The notes beneath the pieces are model-generated. The model worked only from the letters and a program-made list of their open reading frames with translations, was not told the origin of the DNA and searched no databases. From the NCBI GenBank assembly GCA_002841355.1, contig PHFB01000007.1:62001-126000 (forward strand): a DNA stretch of 64,000 nt. The letters run 5' to 3'. This document shows, piece by piece, positions 1 to 9,911 of the stretch. The stretch is from Actinobacteria bacterium HGW-Actinobacteria-1 (GTDB lineage: Bacteria; Actinomycetota; Coriobacteriia; Anaerosomatales; Anaerosomataceae). Each line of letters opens with the position of its first letter. Positions within the stretch are counted from its first letter, which is position 1. Made by a program: the position numbers and the translations under genes.

Positions 1-348
1 CCTGCCGTCGGAAAGACGGTGCTTGAGGCGGTTGAGTTCCTTGAGGACATCGTGCCCATCGTCTATGCGCATCATGAGCGTCCGGATGGCGCGGGCTATC
101 CCCTGGGCCTCTCCATGGACGAGATTCCAGAGGAGGCCAGGATACTGGCGGTGGCGGACAGCTTTGACGCGATGACCTCGAATCGCGCATATCGACGTCC
201 GATGAGTATCGGTGAAGCGCGAGCTGAGTTGACGCGAGTACGAGGCAGCCAGTTGGATTCCGCTCTCGTGGACCTATTCCTCGAGTCCATATCAGCCTTC
301 GATAGCATTGAAGAACTCATCGAGGCGATTGGAGCAAGCCGTGCCTGA
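1..348 (+). CDS. HD-GYP domain protein, 3' part only
   Basis: This is the C-terminal part of an HD-GYP type cyclic di-GMP phosphodiesterase; the reading frame is open from base 1, so the gene begins before the window. Visible hallmarks are the H-H-E-R-P-D-G-A-G-Y-P signature, then an I-L-A-V-A-D-S-F-D-A-M-T segment and an R-A-Y-R-R-P segment that are typical of the second half of the domain. The family hydrolyses c-di-GMP in the cytoplasm. The next gene starts inside its last codons, so the two are probably co-transcribed. Whether a sensor or receiver domain precedes it cannot be seen. Confidence 0.88.
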   Translation, partial: PAVGKTVLEAVEFLEDIVPIVYAHHERPDGAGYPLGLSMDEIPEEARILAVADSFDAMTSNRAYRRPMSIGEARAELTRVRGSQLDSALVDLFLESISAFDSIEELIEAIGASRA

Positions 349-1555
349 GTGGGAGAAGACGCGAGTAGGCTCATTTATGCTCAGCCTCGTTTTCATTGCC
401 GCCGGTCTTGCGGTCTCGCTTGTCGCGGTTCTGGATGTGCAGTCGACATCCCTGGTGCTGGTCGTAGCTTTCGCGGTTGCATATGGTCTTGTTGATGCTA
501 TGAGTGTTCGGCTTGCCCGCGGGGATACGGTGTTCGTTGACGGGGCGGTTTCGCTGTCAGCGGTGGTCGCGTTGTCGCCGGGCGCTGCAGTATTGAGCTG
601 TCTCGTGGGGACAATCCTTGGCGCGGTCTTTCATTTTGGCGTTCACCGGTCTCTGGCGCTGCGTCTTGGGGAAATCCTGAAGCGGCCGCTGTTGGTCGCA
701 GGTCTCGCTGTTGCGGCGGCTCGGTTCCTGGATCGAGGAGCCTTGGCGGCGGGCAGCATTCAAGCACTTGTAGTCTGTGTGTCACTCGGACTTGCGTACT
801 CGGCCGTCGATTTCATGTTGCTGTCGGCGATGGTGGCCCTGGACACCAAGGCCACCGTCAGCCGTGTTGTGCGCGGGCTCGCGCGTTCCTTGGTCGCACT
901 TCACGCAGCTCACGTCTCGCTTGGGGTTGCTGCTGCACTGCTCATGCGCCAGGTTGGGACGTGGGGTCTCTGGTCGATGGTCGCCTTGGTCCTCCTGAGC
1001 CAGTACAGCTTCAACCTGCTTCTTCGTACTCGGGGAGCATATTCGGAGACAATCCAGGCACTCATGCGAGCGAGCGAGCTGCGTGTTGAAGATGCGGCTC
1101 AGGGTCACTCGCAACGCGTCGCTGACCTGGCGGTGGGTGCCGGGCGATTACTTGGCATGTCCAGCGCGACCTTGGAGCAGCTGAACTACGCTGCCTTGCT
1201 GCATGAAATAGGTCGGATCGGCGCAGGTGATGACTTGAGCGTCAGCGGCGTGATTCGCGAGCACGCACTGCGAGGGGCAGAGATCGTAAGTGCAATTCCC
1301 TTTCTGGCTTCGACGGAACGCATGATTGCAAACCAACGTGAGTTGCAGGCGAAGTCACCAGACAGTGATGAGGATCTGGTGTGTGCCAGGCTAATAGGAG
1401 CGTGTTGTGACCTGGATCGAGCAGTGACAGCACAACCTTCGCGTTGGACGCGAGCAGCAAGTGCTGAGAAGCTCGATGCGTGTCTTCCCGAGACGCTGGA
1501 GACCAGGTTGCGCCTGGCCGTACTTCAGTCAGCCGCTCATCGTATCGACCAGTAG
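341..1555 (+). CDS. Membrane protein with degenerate HD domain
   Basis: About 404 residues. The GTG at 341 is preferred over an upstream in-frame start because it has a GGAG six bases before it, and it overlaps the stop of the HD-GYP gene. The first ~240 residues form several hydrophobic segments. The C-terminal third resembles an HD-GYP fold (H-S-Q-R-V-A-D-L-A near residue 260, then L-L-H-E-I-G-R-I-G). The canonical H-D-I-G-K is changed to H-E-I-G-R and no GYP motif follows, so phosphodiesterase activity is doubtful. It could be a sensory or regulatory partner of the preceding HD-GYP protein. The exact function is not recognised. Confidence 0.7.
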   Translation: MPEWEKTRVGSFMLSLVFIAAGLAVSLVAVLDVQSTSLVLVVAFAVAYGLVDAMSVRLARGDTVFVDGAVSLSAVVALSPGAAVLSCLVGTILGAVFHFGVHRSLALRLGEILKRPLLVAGLAVAAARFLDRGALAAGSIQALVVCVSLGLAYSAVDFMLLSAMVALDTKATVSRVVRGLARSLVALHAAHVSLGVAAALLMRQVGTWGLWSMVALVLLSQYSFNLLLRTRGAYSETIQALMRASELRVEDAAQGHSQRVADLAVGAGRLLGMSSATLEQLNYAALLHEIGRIGAGDDLSVSGVIREHALRGAEIVSAIPFLASTERMIANQRELQAKSPDSDEDLVCARLIGACCDLDRAVTAQPSRWTRAASAEKLDACLPETLETRLRLAVLQSAAHRIDQ

Positions 1556-1673
1556 CAGCTTCGGACAGCTCCAGGTGACTTTGTCTCACGGTCGATTCCG
1601 AGCGTAGATCACGATTTTCGCCAGCCGAAACGGAAGCTACCTTCCTCCAGCTAGCTATTCACCGGAGGTTGGA

Positions 1674-1679
1674 TATACT
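1674..1679 (+). promoter_or_regulatory. Putative -10 element before SARP-like regulator
   Basis: TATACT lies about 38 bases upstream of the ATG of the large regulator, matching the -10 form seen before ssrA, murI, infC and the pheS leader. No convincing -35 is visible. The rest of the 1556-1717 gap shows nothing else clear. Confidence 0.4.
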
Positions 1680-1717
1680 CGTTTCACCTCAGGACGGTCT
1701 CCCAGTTTGGGGGGAAA

Positions 1718-4700
1718 ATGGGAGAGATTCCAGTTCCAAGCGGCGCCAGCCGTCACTACTGGGTGCGTCGAGAGAAACTCGAAAGGGCGTTTCTTCAGAC
1801 TCGGCCGGATGTTGTGTTCGTCGTGAGCCCAGGGGGCTATGGCAAGACGGTGTTGGCTCGGCAGTTGGCGGCATCAGCAACCGGGGAGGTTCTCTGGTTG
1901 TCGATGGGAGGCGGGTCGCCATCCTCCGCAGACCTGCCGTCCGCGCTGTCACTGGCGATCACGACAGATCGTCAGTCGGGACGCGGGGCCAGCATCGCGA
2001 GTGCTGTTATGGCTGACAACGGGTGGGATCGCCTCGATGAGGCTCTAGATGGCCTGGAGCAGCGTCCTGCGGTCTTGGTCATAGACGGGCTCGACGCACT
2101 CAGCTCCAGTGAGTTCATATACGACCTTCTAGACCGATGTCGGCGAGCGTTCTCGCATACACTCCAAATCATCGTGACGTGTCGCACGCGGGATGCGGAC
2201 GATGCGCCACGATCATCGGACGTCTCACAGTGGTGTATCGATCGCACACTACTCGAGTTTGATCTTCAAGAGACCATTGAACTGGCGACACATCTTCTAC
2301 AACGAGAGGTGACTGCGCACGAAGCCCAGGTTCTGGCGACGTCCTCAGCCGGTCAACCAGCGCTGCTGCTGCTCATACTCAGGAACATCACACTGAGCGG
2401 ACGTGACGTCGACGCAGTTCTCTCATCGGCCACGGGAGATGTTGCGGCACACCTGCGCTCTCTCGTGTCGCGCGATACTCCGTGGCCTGTGCTGTCCGTG
2501 CTTCGAGTGGCCGCCATGCTCAGGCACGGGAACTTGCGCCAATTGACTGAGATGGCGGGTGTTGCTGTAGAAGCCGTCTACCAGGCAGTGGATCTGATGC
2601 CGCTGCTTAGGGTTACAGGAGCAAAGGGCACGCTGCGAGGCTTCGAGATGCATGACCTTGCTTGTGAAGTTCTCTGTGGCCTGTTGGTGAGTCGCGAGTC
2701 TTGTCATACGCAGGCGCTCTCGCAGGTGGTACATGAGCTTGCAGGGCGTCGAGAATACGACTGGATGTTTGATGTCCTCGTTGCGTCCGGTGACGTCGAC
2801 ATGATGCTTGAATGGATCGAACTCCTTGGCCTGTGCATGATTGAGGAAGCACGACTTGATTTGCTCGAGTCGGTTCTGGACCAAGTGCCCGCAATAGTAC
2901 AAGCGGGAAGTCCGCGCCTGCTGCTGATTGCAGCTCTCCTTCACAGGTCCAAAGGTCGAACATCCCAAGCGTTCACACTTGCATCGGCCGCCCGACGTGC
3001 GGCCGAGGTCGCATCGGACGAGCGGGGTGCGATTGAATGTCTCATGGTTGAAATCAGACTTCACTGGGACGTCGCCGACTACGAGACCATCCTGCCTCGC
3101 ATGGGTGAAGCACTGGCGCGCGCACAGGGCAGAGGCGACAACGACACCACTGCCATGCTTCTCGGCTATATGGCATCTGCATACGCACAACTGGGAGACG
3201 TCAAACGGGGGCGCGAGTACGCTCTCAAGTACCGAGAAGCGTCGAGGCTGCCGGGTGTGCAATCAGCCACCAAGGTGCAGGCGCTTCAACCCGTTCTGTT
3301 CGTGTTAGGTTTTGTCGCTGGAGATATCGCCCTAGCTGCCAGTATGTTGCGCGAGGCGAGGGCGGAGGCCAAGTATCCGCGAGCACTAGCGCTGCAGTGT
3401 GACGCGAATCTTGCGTCGCTTGTGCTGGAGATGGGTCGTGTGACATCGGCAATGCGGATGATCAGTTCTGTTGGGGTTCATCTGCAGGCGTCGGGTTTCA
3501 GCATTCTGAGCGACGCCTGCTCGGGTACTGAGGGTGCGATTCGGGCCGCGATGGGAGACAAGCCCGAGGCCGAGAGTCTTCTGCGAGCTGCCGTAGAGGA
3601 CGCACTGTGTCCGGACGACCGGCTTTCGGTGGAGTGCAATCGGCTGTACCGCTCGGCGATTCGACGCGCAACTGGGTCCGTCGACGAGGCGCTCTCGGAT
3701 TCCGAAGATGCGCATGCGGCCTTCTCAGATGACGGCAGCGGTCTGCCCGTCATGCGTTGTCTTGCCAAAATCGAGATGGCTGCGAATCTACTGGCTCTCG
3801 GGGACTTGCGGCGGGCCGAGGAGCTGGCGTCGGTAGCTCATCGGGACGCCAGCCTGTGGACGGCCGCGTATCACCTCCTCCGTGCCGACATGGTCCTGGC
3901 GGAGATCGAGCGGCAGCAGGGAGCGTTCGACGAAGCTATCGCCCGAATCGCTCAGCATCGCGAGTACATCCTGACGGAGAGCGCCAACTGGCAGATTGCG
4001 ATGTACATCCGGGCCTTCCCGGGCCTGCTCGGCGTGTTCGCCAAGGCGGTGGGTGTTGATGCCTTGCCGTCTCACTTGCTCCGCATGATTCTGCACGACT
4101 ACGCGCGGCCGGCGCTTGACGCGTGCCATGACGAACTGCCAACTGCGGACATGGAGCGGCTCGCGGCGCGTCTTCTCGGCAAGAGGGCCGCAGCCGTGTT
4201 CATGCGCGAACGTGCCAGTGGCCCCAAGGCCGTCGTTCGGTTGTTCGGCGGCATGCAGGTAGTAACGCCTACGGGCGCCGTCACCGACAAGGACTGGCGC
4301 AAGCGGAAAGCTCGACTGCTCTTTGCGCTTCTGGTGCTCCGGCGCGGCCAAGACATGCCTCGTGAGCAGATCTTCGAGCACTTCTGGCCCGAGATGGACG
4401 AGGAGCGAGCGAAGAGCAACTTCTACGTGACGTGGAGCATCATGAAGCGCGCGCTGGCCGCAGGCACCGGCGGCAAAGGGCCGTGTCCATACGTCGAGCA
4501 TGTCGGTGGCGTGTGTCGCGTAGTCCCCGCATTGATCTCGTCGGACTTCGCAGAATTCGAAGACGCCCTTACGGCGATGCGCAAGGCCGACCGCGCCGGT
4601 GATGCGTCGCTTGCATTGGCGGCAGCGGAGCGAATCGTCGAACAGTATCGCGGCGAGCTGCTACCAGGCGAGCTCTACGATGACTGGCTCGGCCCGATAC

Positions 4701-5017
4701 GCGATCGGTGTCGGCATGACTACGGCGATGCGATGCTGCGCGCCTCGCAGCTAACGTACGAAGCAGGCGATTCCGAGAAGGCACTCCACCTCGTTCGTGC
4801 AGGACTGGGGCAGGATCCCTGGCGCGAGGACCTGTACCAAGCTGCGTTGCGCTATCTCATTCACACCGGTCAGCGCAGCGGCGCTATCGAGACATACGTC
4901 GCATGCAAGAGTAAGCTTGCCGAGGACCTGGGCCTTGATCCTTCGACCGAGACGCAGCGGCTGTACGACCAGATTCTGGCCATGGAGGACCCGCCCGGCG
5001 CGCCTGCGCCAGGGTAG
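1718..5017 (+). CDS. SARP/MalT-like transcriptional regulator with P-loop ATPase, TPR and BTAD domains
   Basis: A 1099-residue regulator. Near residues 30-45 there is a Walker A-type loop (S-P-G-G-Y-G-K-T) in a STAND/MalT-like NTPase, with V-L-V-I-D-G-L-D as a Walker B. The centre (about 400-800) is helical repeats resembling TPRs. From about residue 830 an OmpR-like winged helix (V-V-R-L-F-G-G-M-Q-V, then W-R-K-R-K-A-R-L-L-F-A-L-L) is followed by a bacterial transcriptional activation (BTAD) domain to the end. This order, ATPase-TPR-wHTH-BTAD, is that of large SARP-family activators, except that the DNA-binding domain is C-terminal. A G-run precedes the ATG. Ligand and targets are unknown; the neighbours suggest signalling. 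Confidence 0.82.
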   Translation: MGEIPVPSGASRHYWVRREKLERAFLQTRPDVVFVVSPGGYGKTVLARQLAASATGEVLWLSMGGGSPSSADLPSALSLAITTDRQSGRGASIASAVMADNGWDRLDEALDGLEQRPAVLVIDGLDALSSSEFIYDLLDRCRRAFSHTLQIIVTCRTRDADDAPRSSDVSQWCIDRTLLEFDLQETIELATHLLQREVTAHEAQVLATSSAGQPALLLLILRNITLSGRDVDAVLSSATGDVAAHLRSLVSRDTPWPVLSVLRVAAMLRHGNLRQLTEMAGVAVEAVYQAVDLMPLLRVTGAKGTLRGFEMHDLACEVLCGLLVSRESCHTQALSQVVHELAGRREYDWMFDVLVASGDVDMMLEWIELLGLCMIEEARLDLLESVLDQVPAIVQAGSPRLLLIAALLHRSKGRTSQAFTLASAARRAAEVASDERGAIECLMVEIRLHWDVADYETILPRMGEALARAQGRGDNDTTAMLLGYMASAYAQLGDVKRGREYALKYREASRLPGVQSATKVQALQPVLFVLGFVAGDIALAASMLREARAEAKYPRALALQCDANLASLVLEMGRVTSAMRMISSVGVHLQASGFSILSDACSGTEGAIRAAMGDKPEAESLLRAAVEDALCPDDRLSVECNRLYRSAIRRATGSVDEALSDSEDAHAAFSDDGSGLPVMRCLAKIEMAANLLALGDLRRAEELASVAHRDASLWTAAYHLLRADMVLAEIERQQGAFDEAIARIAQHREYILTESANWQIAMYIRAFPGLLGVFAKAVGVDALPSHLLRMILHDYARPALDACHDELPTADMERLAARLLGKRAAAVFMRERASGPKAVVRLFGGMQVVTPTGAVTDKDWRKRKARLLFALLVLRRGQDMPREQIFEHFWPEMDEERAKSNFYVTWSIMKRALAAGTGGKGPCPYVEHVGGVCRVVPALISSDFAEFEDALTAMRKADRAGDASLALAAAERIVEQYRGELLPGELYDDWLGPIRDRCRHDYGDAMLRASQLTYEAGDSEKALHLVRAGLGQDPWREDLYQAALRYLIHTGQRSGAIETYVACKSKLAEDLGLDPSTETQRLYDQILAMEDPPGAPAPG

Positions 5018-5022
5018 CGGCC

Positions 5023-5028
5023 TACACT
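5023..5028 (+). promoter_or_regulatory. Putative -10 element (TACACT)
   Basis: TACACT followed by GACATC lies 20 bases upstream of the DUF5317 GTG. The same TACACTGACATC string occurs at 18918 before the M42 peptidase gene, which supports it as a promoter core. Confidence 0.4.
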
Positions 5029-5047
5029 GACATCACGGGGAGCGGCT

Positions 5048-5587
5048 GTGCTTCTGCTTGACGGTATCGTGCTCGGGCTTGCACTTGGCCTGCTTGCGGG
5101 CGGGTCGTTCGCACGCTTCTCTCGCGTGCATCTCAAGGGCGAGTACCTGTTCATGCCGCTGTTGGCGTTCCAGCTCCTCGTTCCGCGGTTGGCGACGATG
5201 CTTGGGTTCGCGCCCGCGGTTGCGCTGGGACTGTGGGTTGCCGCGATGTGCGGCCTTATCGCCCTCGCGCTCTGGAACAGACGATGGCTTGGTCTTTCGA
5301 TCGCCGCGCTCGGAATCGCGCTGAATGTCGTAGTGATCGTTGCGAACGGCGCCATGCCGGTGTCGCTGGATGCGATCGCCCGGCTGGACCCCACGCTCGT
5401 TCCGCAGTTCGACCTGGTTCACGAGCAGCTTACGAGTGAGACGCGCTTCCAGGGGCTCGCCGACGTCATCGCGTTTCCGGGCCCGAAGTGGCACCGAGGA
5501 GTCGCAAGTCCGGGTGATTTTCTGCTCTCGGCGGGCGCGGGAATCTTCGTGTTCGCCGCGATGCGCAAGAAATCCGAGGATGGTTAG
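5048..5587 (+). CDS. DUF5317 family membrane protein
   Basis: 179 residues with about four hydrophobic segments, starting at GTG with GGGGAG upstream. The pattern of an N-terminal L-L-L-D-G-I-V-L-G helix, a short basic loop, a P-L-L-A-F-Q-L helix, and a conserved N-G-A-M-P-V-S region followed by a P-G-P segment matches the DUF5317 family of small integral membrane proteins found in actinobacteria and clostridia. Function is unknown. It is separated from secA by a 365-base gap, so it probably is not co-transcribed with it. Confidence 0.7.
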   Translation: MLLLDGIVLGLALGLLAGGSFARFSRVHLKGEYLFMPLLAFQLLVPRLATMLGFAPAVALGLWVAAMCGLIALALWNRRWLGLSIAALGIALNVVVIVANGAMPVSLDAIARLDPTLVPQFDLVHEQLTSETRFQGLADVIAFPGPKWHRGVASPGDFLLSAGAGIFVFAAMRKKSEDG

Positions 5588-5629
5588 CCGCGGTTCAGCG
5601 GTGGTTTAGGAGCCCCCTGTATCGTAGGT

Positions 5630-5800
5630 CTCGGCCCGGACATCCGGGCGGGTCGGAGGGGGCGGGTTCGATCGGTTCCCGAAAGGGCGATGCGGTTCTC
5701 GGCGTTCGGCTGGTGTGGAGACGGGAGACTCCTGAGGGGCACCAGGCTTCGTTGGGATCACGAACCGGTGGGGCTTTGCGAGTCCGACCGAACGGGGGCG
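5630..5800 (+). ncRNA. Candidate structured RNA upstream of secA
   Basis: The 5588-5952 gap has no credible gene but can fold. A GC hairpin (5634-5639 with 5644-5649, loop ACAT) precedes a three-way arrangement. Its closing stem is 5666-5675 with 5784-5793 (one mismatch), with a small CCC-GAAA-GGG hairpin inside. It also holds a long arm: 5693-5698 with 5762-5767, an internal bubble, 5710-5715 with 5740-5745, and 5717-5720 with 5729-5732. No known riboswitch core was recognised. The long bubbled hairpin is loosely reminiscent of 6S RNA, but this was folded by eye only. Confidence 0.25.
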
Positions 5801-5897
5801 GCTTCGGGTGCGTCATGACCTGGAGCCGCTCTTCTCGTCTCGTTGCCGAAACGCTGCCAGAGCTACGCGGCATGAACGCATTCGTGAAGGTCGCCTG

Positions 5898-5906
5898 TGC
5901 TAGAAT
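5898..5906 (+). promoter_or_regulatory. Extended -10 promoter for secA
   Basis: TGC-TAGAAT, 47 bases before the secA ATG. The 12-base string TGCTAGAATTGC is repeated exactly before ftsE at 13428, so it is probably a genuine extended -10 element. No clear -35 was seen. Confidence 0.5.
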
Positions 5907-5952
5907 TGCTGTGCTTTTTACCCCCACTCTAGAATCCGCGAGGTCACGTTAC

Positions 5953-8709
5953 ATGGCCAATTTCCTAACGAAGATCCTCACAATGGGCGAAGGTCGCCAG
6001 ATGCGTGAGTACGAGGACGTCGTCGAACAGATCAACGCTTTCGAGCCCGCCATTTCAGCGCTCACCGATGAGCAGCTGCAAGCCAAGACGCCCGAGTTCC
6101 GTGCCCGACTCGCAGACGGCGAGACCCTTGATGACTTGCTTCCCGAGGCGTTCGCCGTCGTTCGCGAGGCAGCAAAGCGCGCGCTCGGCATGCGTCACTT
6201 CGACGTGCAGCTTATCGGCGGCATCGTCCTGCATCGCGGCATGATCGCCGAGATGAAGACCGGCGAAGGCAAGACGCTCGTGGCGACGCTTCCCGTCTAC
6301 CTGAACGCGCTCGCTGGCAAGGGCGTTCATGTCGTCACGGTGAACGACTATCTCGCTAAGCGCGACAGCGAGTGGATGGGGCGCGTCTACCGGTTCCTCG
6401 GCCTCGAAGTCGGCATCGTGCAGTCGCAGATGGATCCCGAGCGCCGCAAGCCCGCGTACGCTGCCGACGTCACCTACGGCACCAACAGCGAGTTCGGCTT
6501 CGACTACCTGCGTGACAACATGGTCACTCGGCCCGAGCTTCGCGTGCAGCGCGGACACAGCTACGCGATCGTGGACGAGGTGGACTCGATCCTCATCGAT
6601 GAGGCGCGTACCCCGCTCATCATCTCCGGCGCCGGTACCAAGTCCGCCGAGTCGTACAAGCAGTTCGCGAAGGTCGTGCCCCGCCTCAAGCCTGACGAGG
6701 ACTTCGAGTTCGACGAAGCCAAGCGGACGATCGCTCCCACCGAGGAGGGCGTTCGCCGGGTCGAGCAGTGGCTCGGCATCGAGGATCTGTACTCGGACCC
6801 GTCCGGGCAGCTCGTCAATCACTTGCAGCAGGCGCTCAAAGCGCAGTTCATGTTCAAGCGCGATGTTGACTACGTCGTGAAAGACGGCGAAGTGCTCATC
6901 GTCGACGAGTTCACCGGGCGCCTCATGGTCGGTCGCCGGTACTCGGAAGGCCTGCACCAGGCGATCGAGGCAAAAGAGAAGCAGCACGTTCGTGAGGAGA
7001 ACCAGACCCTCGCGACCATCACCCTGCAGAACTTCTTCCGCATGTACGAGAAGCTCGCGGGTATGACGGGTACCGCCGTCACAGAAGACCAGGAGTTCCG
7101 CGAGATCTACAAGCTTCCGGTTACCGTGATCCCGCCGAACCGGGCGATGATTCGCGACGACCGCAACGACCTCATCTACCGCAACGTCGAGGCGAAGTTC
7201 AACGCCGTCATCGAGGAGATCGTCGAGCGCAACGCGAACGGGCAGCCGTGCTTGGTCGGCACCATCTCCATCGAGAACTCCGAGCGTGCGTCGCGCATGC
7301 TGCAGAAGCGCGGCATCCCGCACAAGGTGCTCAACGCCAAGTTCCACGAGCAGGAAGCGCACATCATCGCGCAGGCCGGGCGTCTCGGCGCCGTGACCAT
7401 CGCAACCAACATGGCAGGCCGAGGCACCGACATCGTGCTCGGCGGCAACCCCGACTTCCTCACCGATGAGATCCTCATCGAGCGCGGCATCAAGCCCGAG
7501 GAGGCCACCGAGGAGCAGCTTGCCTCGGCGCTGGAGCGCTCCAAGGAGATCTGCGCCGAGGAGCACAAGCGCGTCGTCGAAGCTGGCGGCCTGGCCATTC
7601 TCGGCACCGAGCGCCACGAATCGCGTCGGATCGACAACCAGCTCCGTGGCCGCGCCGGGCGCCAGGGCGACCCGGGTGCAAGCCAGTTCTACCTCTCGCT
7701 TGAGGACGACCTCATGCGGCTCTTCGGCGGCAACCGGATGGAGCGCGTCCAGTCGCTTATGGAGCGCACCGAGATCCCGGAGGACATGCCGATCCAGGCC
7801 GGTATGGTGAGCAAGGCCATCGAGAGCGCTCAGCGGCAGGTCGAGGCGCAGAACTTCGCAGCCCGCAAGTACGTGCTCGAGTACGACGACGTCATGAACA
7901 CCCAGCGCCAGGTCATCTACGGCGAGCGGAACCGCATTCTCGACGGCAAGGACATCCACGGTCGCGTGACCGAGATGATGGGGGAGACCATTTCTCTCAT
8001 CGTCAAGGAGTATTGCCCCGAGAAGGCGTACTCGGAGGAATGGGACTGGGACACGCTGGCCGAGGACCTGAAGAGCCTCACCGGCCTCGACCTCGTCACG
8101 CCCGAGCTCAAGAGCAAGGTCGAGACCCCGTTCGAACTCGCCGACGACCTGACCGAGGCAGCGCTGGCCGCGTACGGCACCAAGGAGACTGAGCTTGGCT
8201 CCGAGAACCTCCGCGAGCTTGAGCGCCAGGTCATGCTTCGCGTCATCGACACGCGCTGGATGAACCACCTGCTCGAGATGGACTACCTCCGCGAGGGCAT
8301 CGGCCTTCGGGCTATGGGCCAGCGCGATCCGCTCGTCGAGTACAAGTCCGAGGCGTATGAGATGTTCCGCTTCCTCGTCGACGAGGTGAACCACGACTTC
8401 CTGCGCACGATCATGCACATCCAGGTCGTGCAGGACACGCCTGCACCCGAGATCCTCGCGCAGCCGGTGAGCTACTCGGCACCGAGCGAGCAGAGCATCT
8501 TCTCGGGCGCGATGCAGCAGGCGGCAGCGTCGGTGGAGGGTCCTTCCGAGGACGCCATCTCGCAGGCCGCGGCGGTCGCCGGCAAGGGCGGTCCGGGGCG
8601 GACCGTCGAGAAAGACAAGGGCGATCCGTTCGCGAATGTCGGCCGCAACGATCCATGTCCCTGCGGCAGCGGACGCAAGTACAAGCACTGCCACGGCGCG
8701 AGCGCATGA
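5953..8709 (+). CDS. secA: Preprotein translocase subunit SecA
   Basis: A 918-residue motor ATPase that drives Sec-dependent protein export through SecYEG. The start M-A-N-F-L-T-K-I-L is typical, although the frame is open further upstream. Visible are Walker A (M-K-T-G-E-G-K-T), the DEAD-like [16 protein letters not shown], the [10 protein letters not shown] motif of the second nucleotide-binding fold, and the [10 protein letters not shown] motif. The C-terminus ends with a zinc-binding SEC-C tail ([14 protein letters not shown]), which in other bacteria contacts SecB or lipids. Length is normal for the family. It is followed by prfB after 71 bases. Confidence 0.98.
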   Translation: MANFLTKILTMGEGRQMREYEDVVEQINAFEPAISALTDEQLQAKTPEFRARLADGETLDDLLPEAFAVVREAAKRALGMRHFDVQLIGGIVLHRGMIAEMKTGEGKTLVATLPVYLNALAGKGVHVVTVNDYLAKRDSEWMGRVYRFLGLEVGIVQSQMDPERRKPAYAADVTYGTNSEFGFDYLRDNMVTRPELRVQRGHSYAIVDEVDSILIDEARTPLIISGAGTKSAESYKQFAKVVPRLKPDEDFEFDEAKRTIAPTEEGVRRVEQWLGIEDLYSDPSGQLVNHLQQALKAQFMFKRDVDYVVKDGEVLIVDEFTGRLMVGRRYSEGLHQAIEAKEKQHVREENQTLATITLQNFFRMYEKLAGMTGTAVTEDQEFREIYKLPVTVIPPNRAMIRDDRNDLIYRNVEAKFNAVIEEIVERNANGQPCLVGTISIENSERASRMLQKRGIPHKVLNAKFHEQEAHIIAQAGRLGAVTIATNMAGRGTDIVLGGNPDFLTDEILIERGIKPEEATEEQLASALERSKEICAEEHKRVVEAGGLAILGTERHESRRIDNQLRGRAGRQGDPGASQFYLSLEDDLMRLFGGNRMERVQSLMERTEIPEDMPIQAGMVSKAIESAQRQVEAQNFAARKYVLEYDDVMNTQRQVIYGERNRILDGKDIHGRVTEMMGETISLIVKEYCPEKAYSEEWDWDTLAEDLKSLTGLDLVTPELKSKVETPFELADDLTEAALAAYGTKETELGSENLRELERQVMLRVIDTRWMNHLLEMDYLREGIGLRAMGQRDPLVEYKSEAYEMFRFLVDEVNHDFLRTIMHIQVVQDTPAPEILAQPVSYSAPSEQSIFSGAMQQAAASVEGPSEDAISQAAAVAGKGGPGRTVEKDKGDPFANVGRNDPCPCGSGRKYKHCHGASA

Positions 8710-8780
8710 CCCGGGCGGTCCGGGGCATCGCCCCCTGACCGCAACGAGTCCCGTCCGCGTCGACCGAAATACGGTTCAAG

Positions 8781-9911
8781 ATGATCGAAGACCGCACTCA
8801 ACAGATCCAAGCGATGCGCGAGCGTGTCACGCGTATCGGCGAGTACCTGCATCTCGACGCCAAGCGCGCTGAGGTCGCTTCACTTGAGGAACTCACGATG
8901 GCTCCGGGCTTCTGGGACGATCCGTCCTCGGCGCAGGGCGTCATGTCGAAAGCCGCCGAGCTTCGTGACGAGATCACGTCGTTCGAGTCGATCGTCGCCG
9001 ACCTTGATGATTTCGAGGTCGGCAATGAACTTGCCGTCGCCGAGGATGACGAGGAGATGGCCGCCGAGGCCGCTGCTACCGAGCAGGACCTGCTCCGCCG
9101 TATCAACGACCTCGAACTTGCCTCGTGGTTCACAGGCGAGTTCGACCACGGCGATGCGATCGTCACCATCATCCCGGGCCAGGGCGGTCTTGAGGCGCAG
9201 GACTGGGCCGAGATGCTCATGCGCATGCTCACCAAGTACGCCGAGCGCCGCAAGTGGAAGGTCGACCTCCACGACGCGCCGGCCGGCGTCGAGATCGGCA
9301 TCGACCGGGCCGTGTTCACCGTGCATGGCCGCAACGCATACGGCATGCTGCAGTCCGAGGTGGGCGTGCATCGCCTTGTGCGCATCAGTCCGACCGACGA
9401 GAAGAAACGTCGCCAGACGACATTCGCGAAGATCGAAGTGCTGCCGGTGCTGCCGGACGAGGTCCAGGTCGAGATTCGCGAAGAGGACCTTCGCATCGAC
9501 GTGTACCGCTCATCCGGTCCCGGCGGTCAGTCGGTTAACACGACGGACTCGGCCGTACGCATCACGCACCTCCCGAGCGGTCTCGTCGTGACATGTCAGA
9601 ACGAGAAGAGCCAGCTCAAGAACAAAGAGAGCGCCATGACGATCCTGCGCTCACGCCTCTATGAGCTTGAGGAGGAGAAGCGCCTCGCGGAGCTCGATGC
9701 GCTACGCGGCGAGAAGCTGGACATCTCCTTCGGCAGCCAGATCCGCAACTACGTCCTCTATCCCTACCAGATGGTCAAGGACGTGCGTTCGGGCGTGGAG
9801 ACCAGCCAGGTGGACCGCGTGCTCGATGGCGAGATCGACGAATTCATCGTCGGCTTCCATCGCTGGCGCGTTGAGCACCAGACAGCCTCGGCAATGGGCG
9901 GGGGCGCGTAG
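8781..9911 (+). CDS. prfB: Peptide chain release factor 2
   Basis: 376 residues. RF2 recognises UGA and UAA stop codons and triggers peptide release. The catalytic loop G-P-G-G-Q-S-V-N-T-T-D-S-A is intact. The N-terminal region runs straight through G-E-Y-L-H-L-D-A-K-R without an internal TGA, so the programmed +1 frameshift of many RF2 genes is absent here. The stop-codon recognition tripeptide, usually S-P-F, reads S-P-T (I-S-P-T-D-E-K-K-R-R-Q-T-T-F). The downstream R-R-Q-T-T-F-A stretch still identifies it as RF2 rather than RF1. The gene ends directly against the PHP gene. Confidence 0.95.
   Translation: MIEDRTQQIQAMRERVTRIGEYLHLDAKRAEVASLEELTMAPGFWDDPSSAQGVMSKAAELRDEITSFESIVADLDDFEVGNELAVAEDDEEMAAEAAATEQDLLRRINDLELASWFTGEFDHGDAIVTIIPGQGGLEAQDWAEMLMRMLTKYAERRKWKVDLHDAPAGVEIGIDRAVFTVHGRNAYGMLQSEVGVHRLVRISPTDEKKRRQTTFAKIEVLPVLPDEVQVEIREEDLRIDVYRSSGPGGQSVNTTDSAVRITHLPSGLVVTCQNEKSQLKNKESAMTILRSRLYELEEEKRLAELDALRGEKLDISFGSQIRNYVLYPYQMVKDVRSGVETSQVDRVLDGEIDEFIVGFHRWRVEHQTASAMGGGA

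Noticed and set aside
5713-5952. An N-terminal extension of secA
   Set aside because: The frame is open but the sequence is not SecA-like. The promoter at 5898 lies inside it, and M-A-N-F-L is the family start.
6055-8694. An 879-codon open frame on the minus strand through secA
   Set aside because: Antisense shadow of secA with low-complexity composition and no domain.
8781-8900. Programmed +1 frameshift in prfB
   Set aside because: The reading frame passes the usual site without a stop codon.
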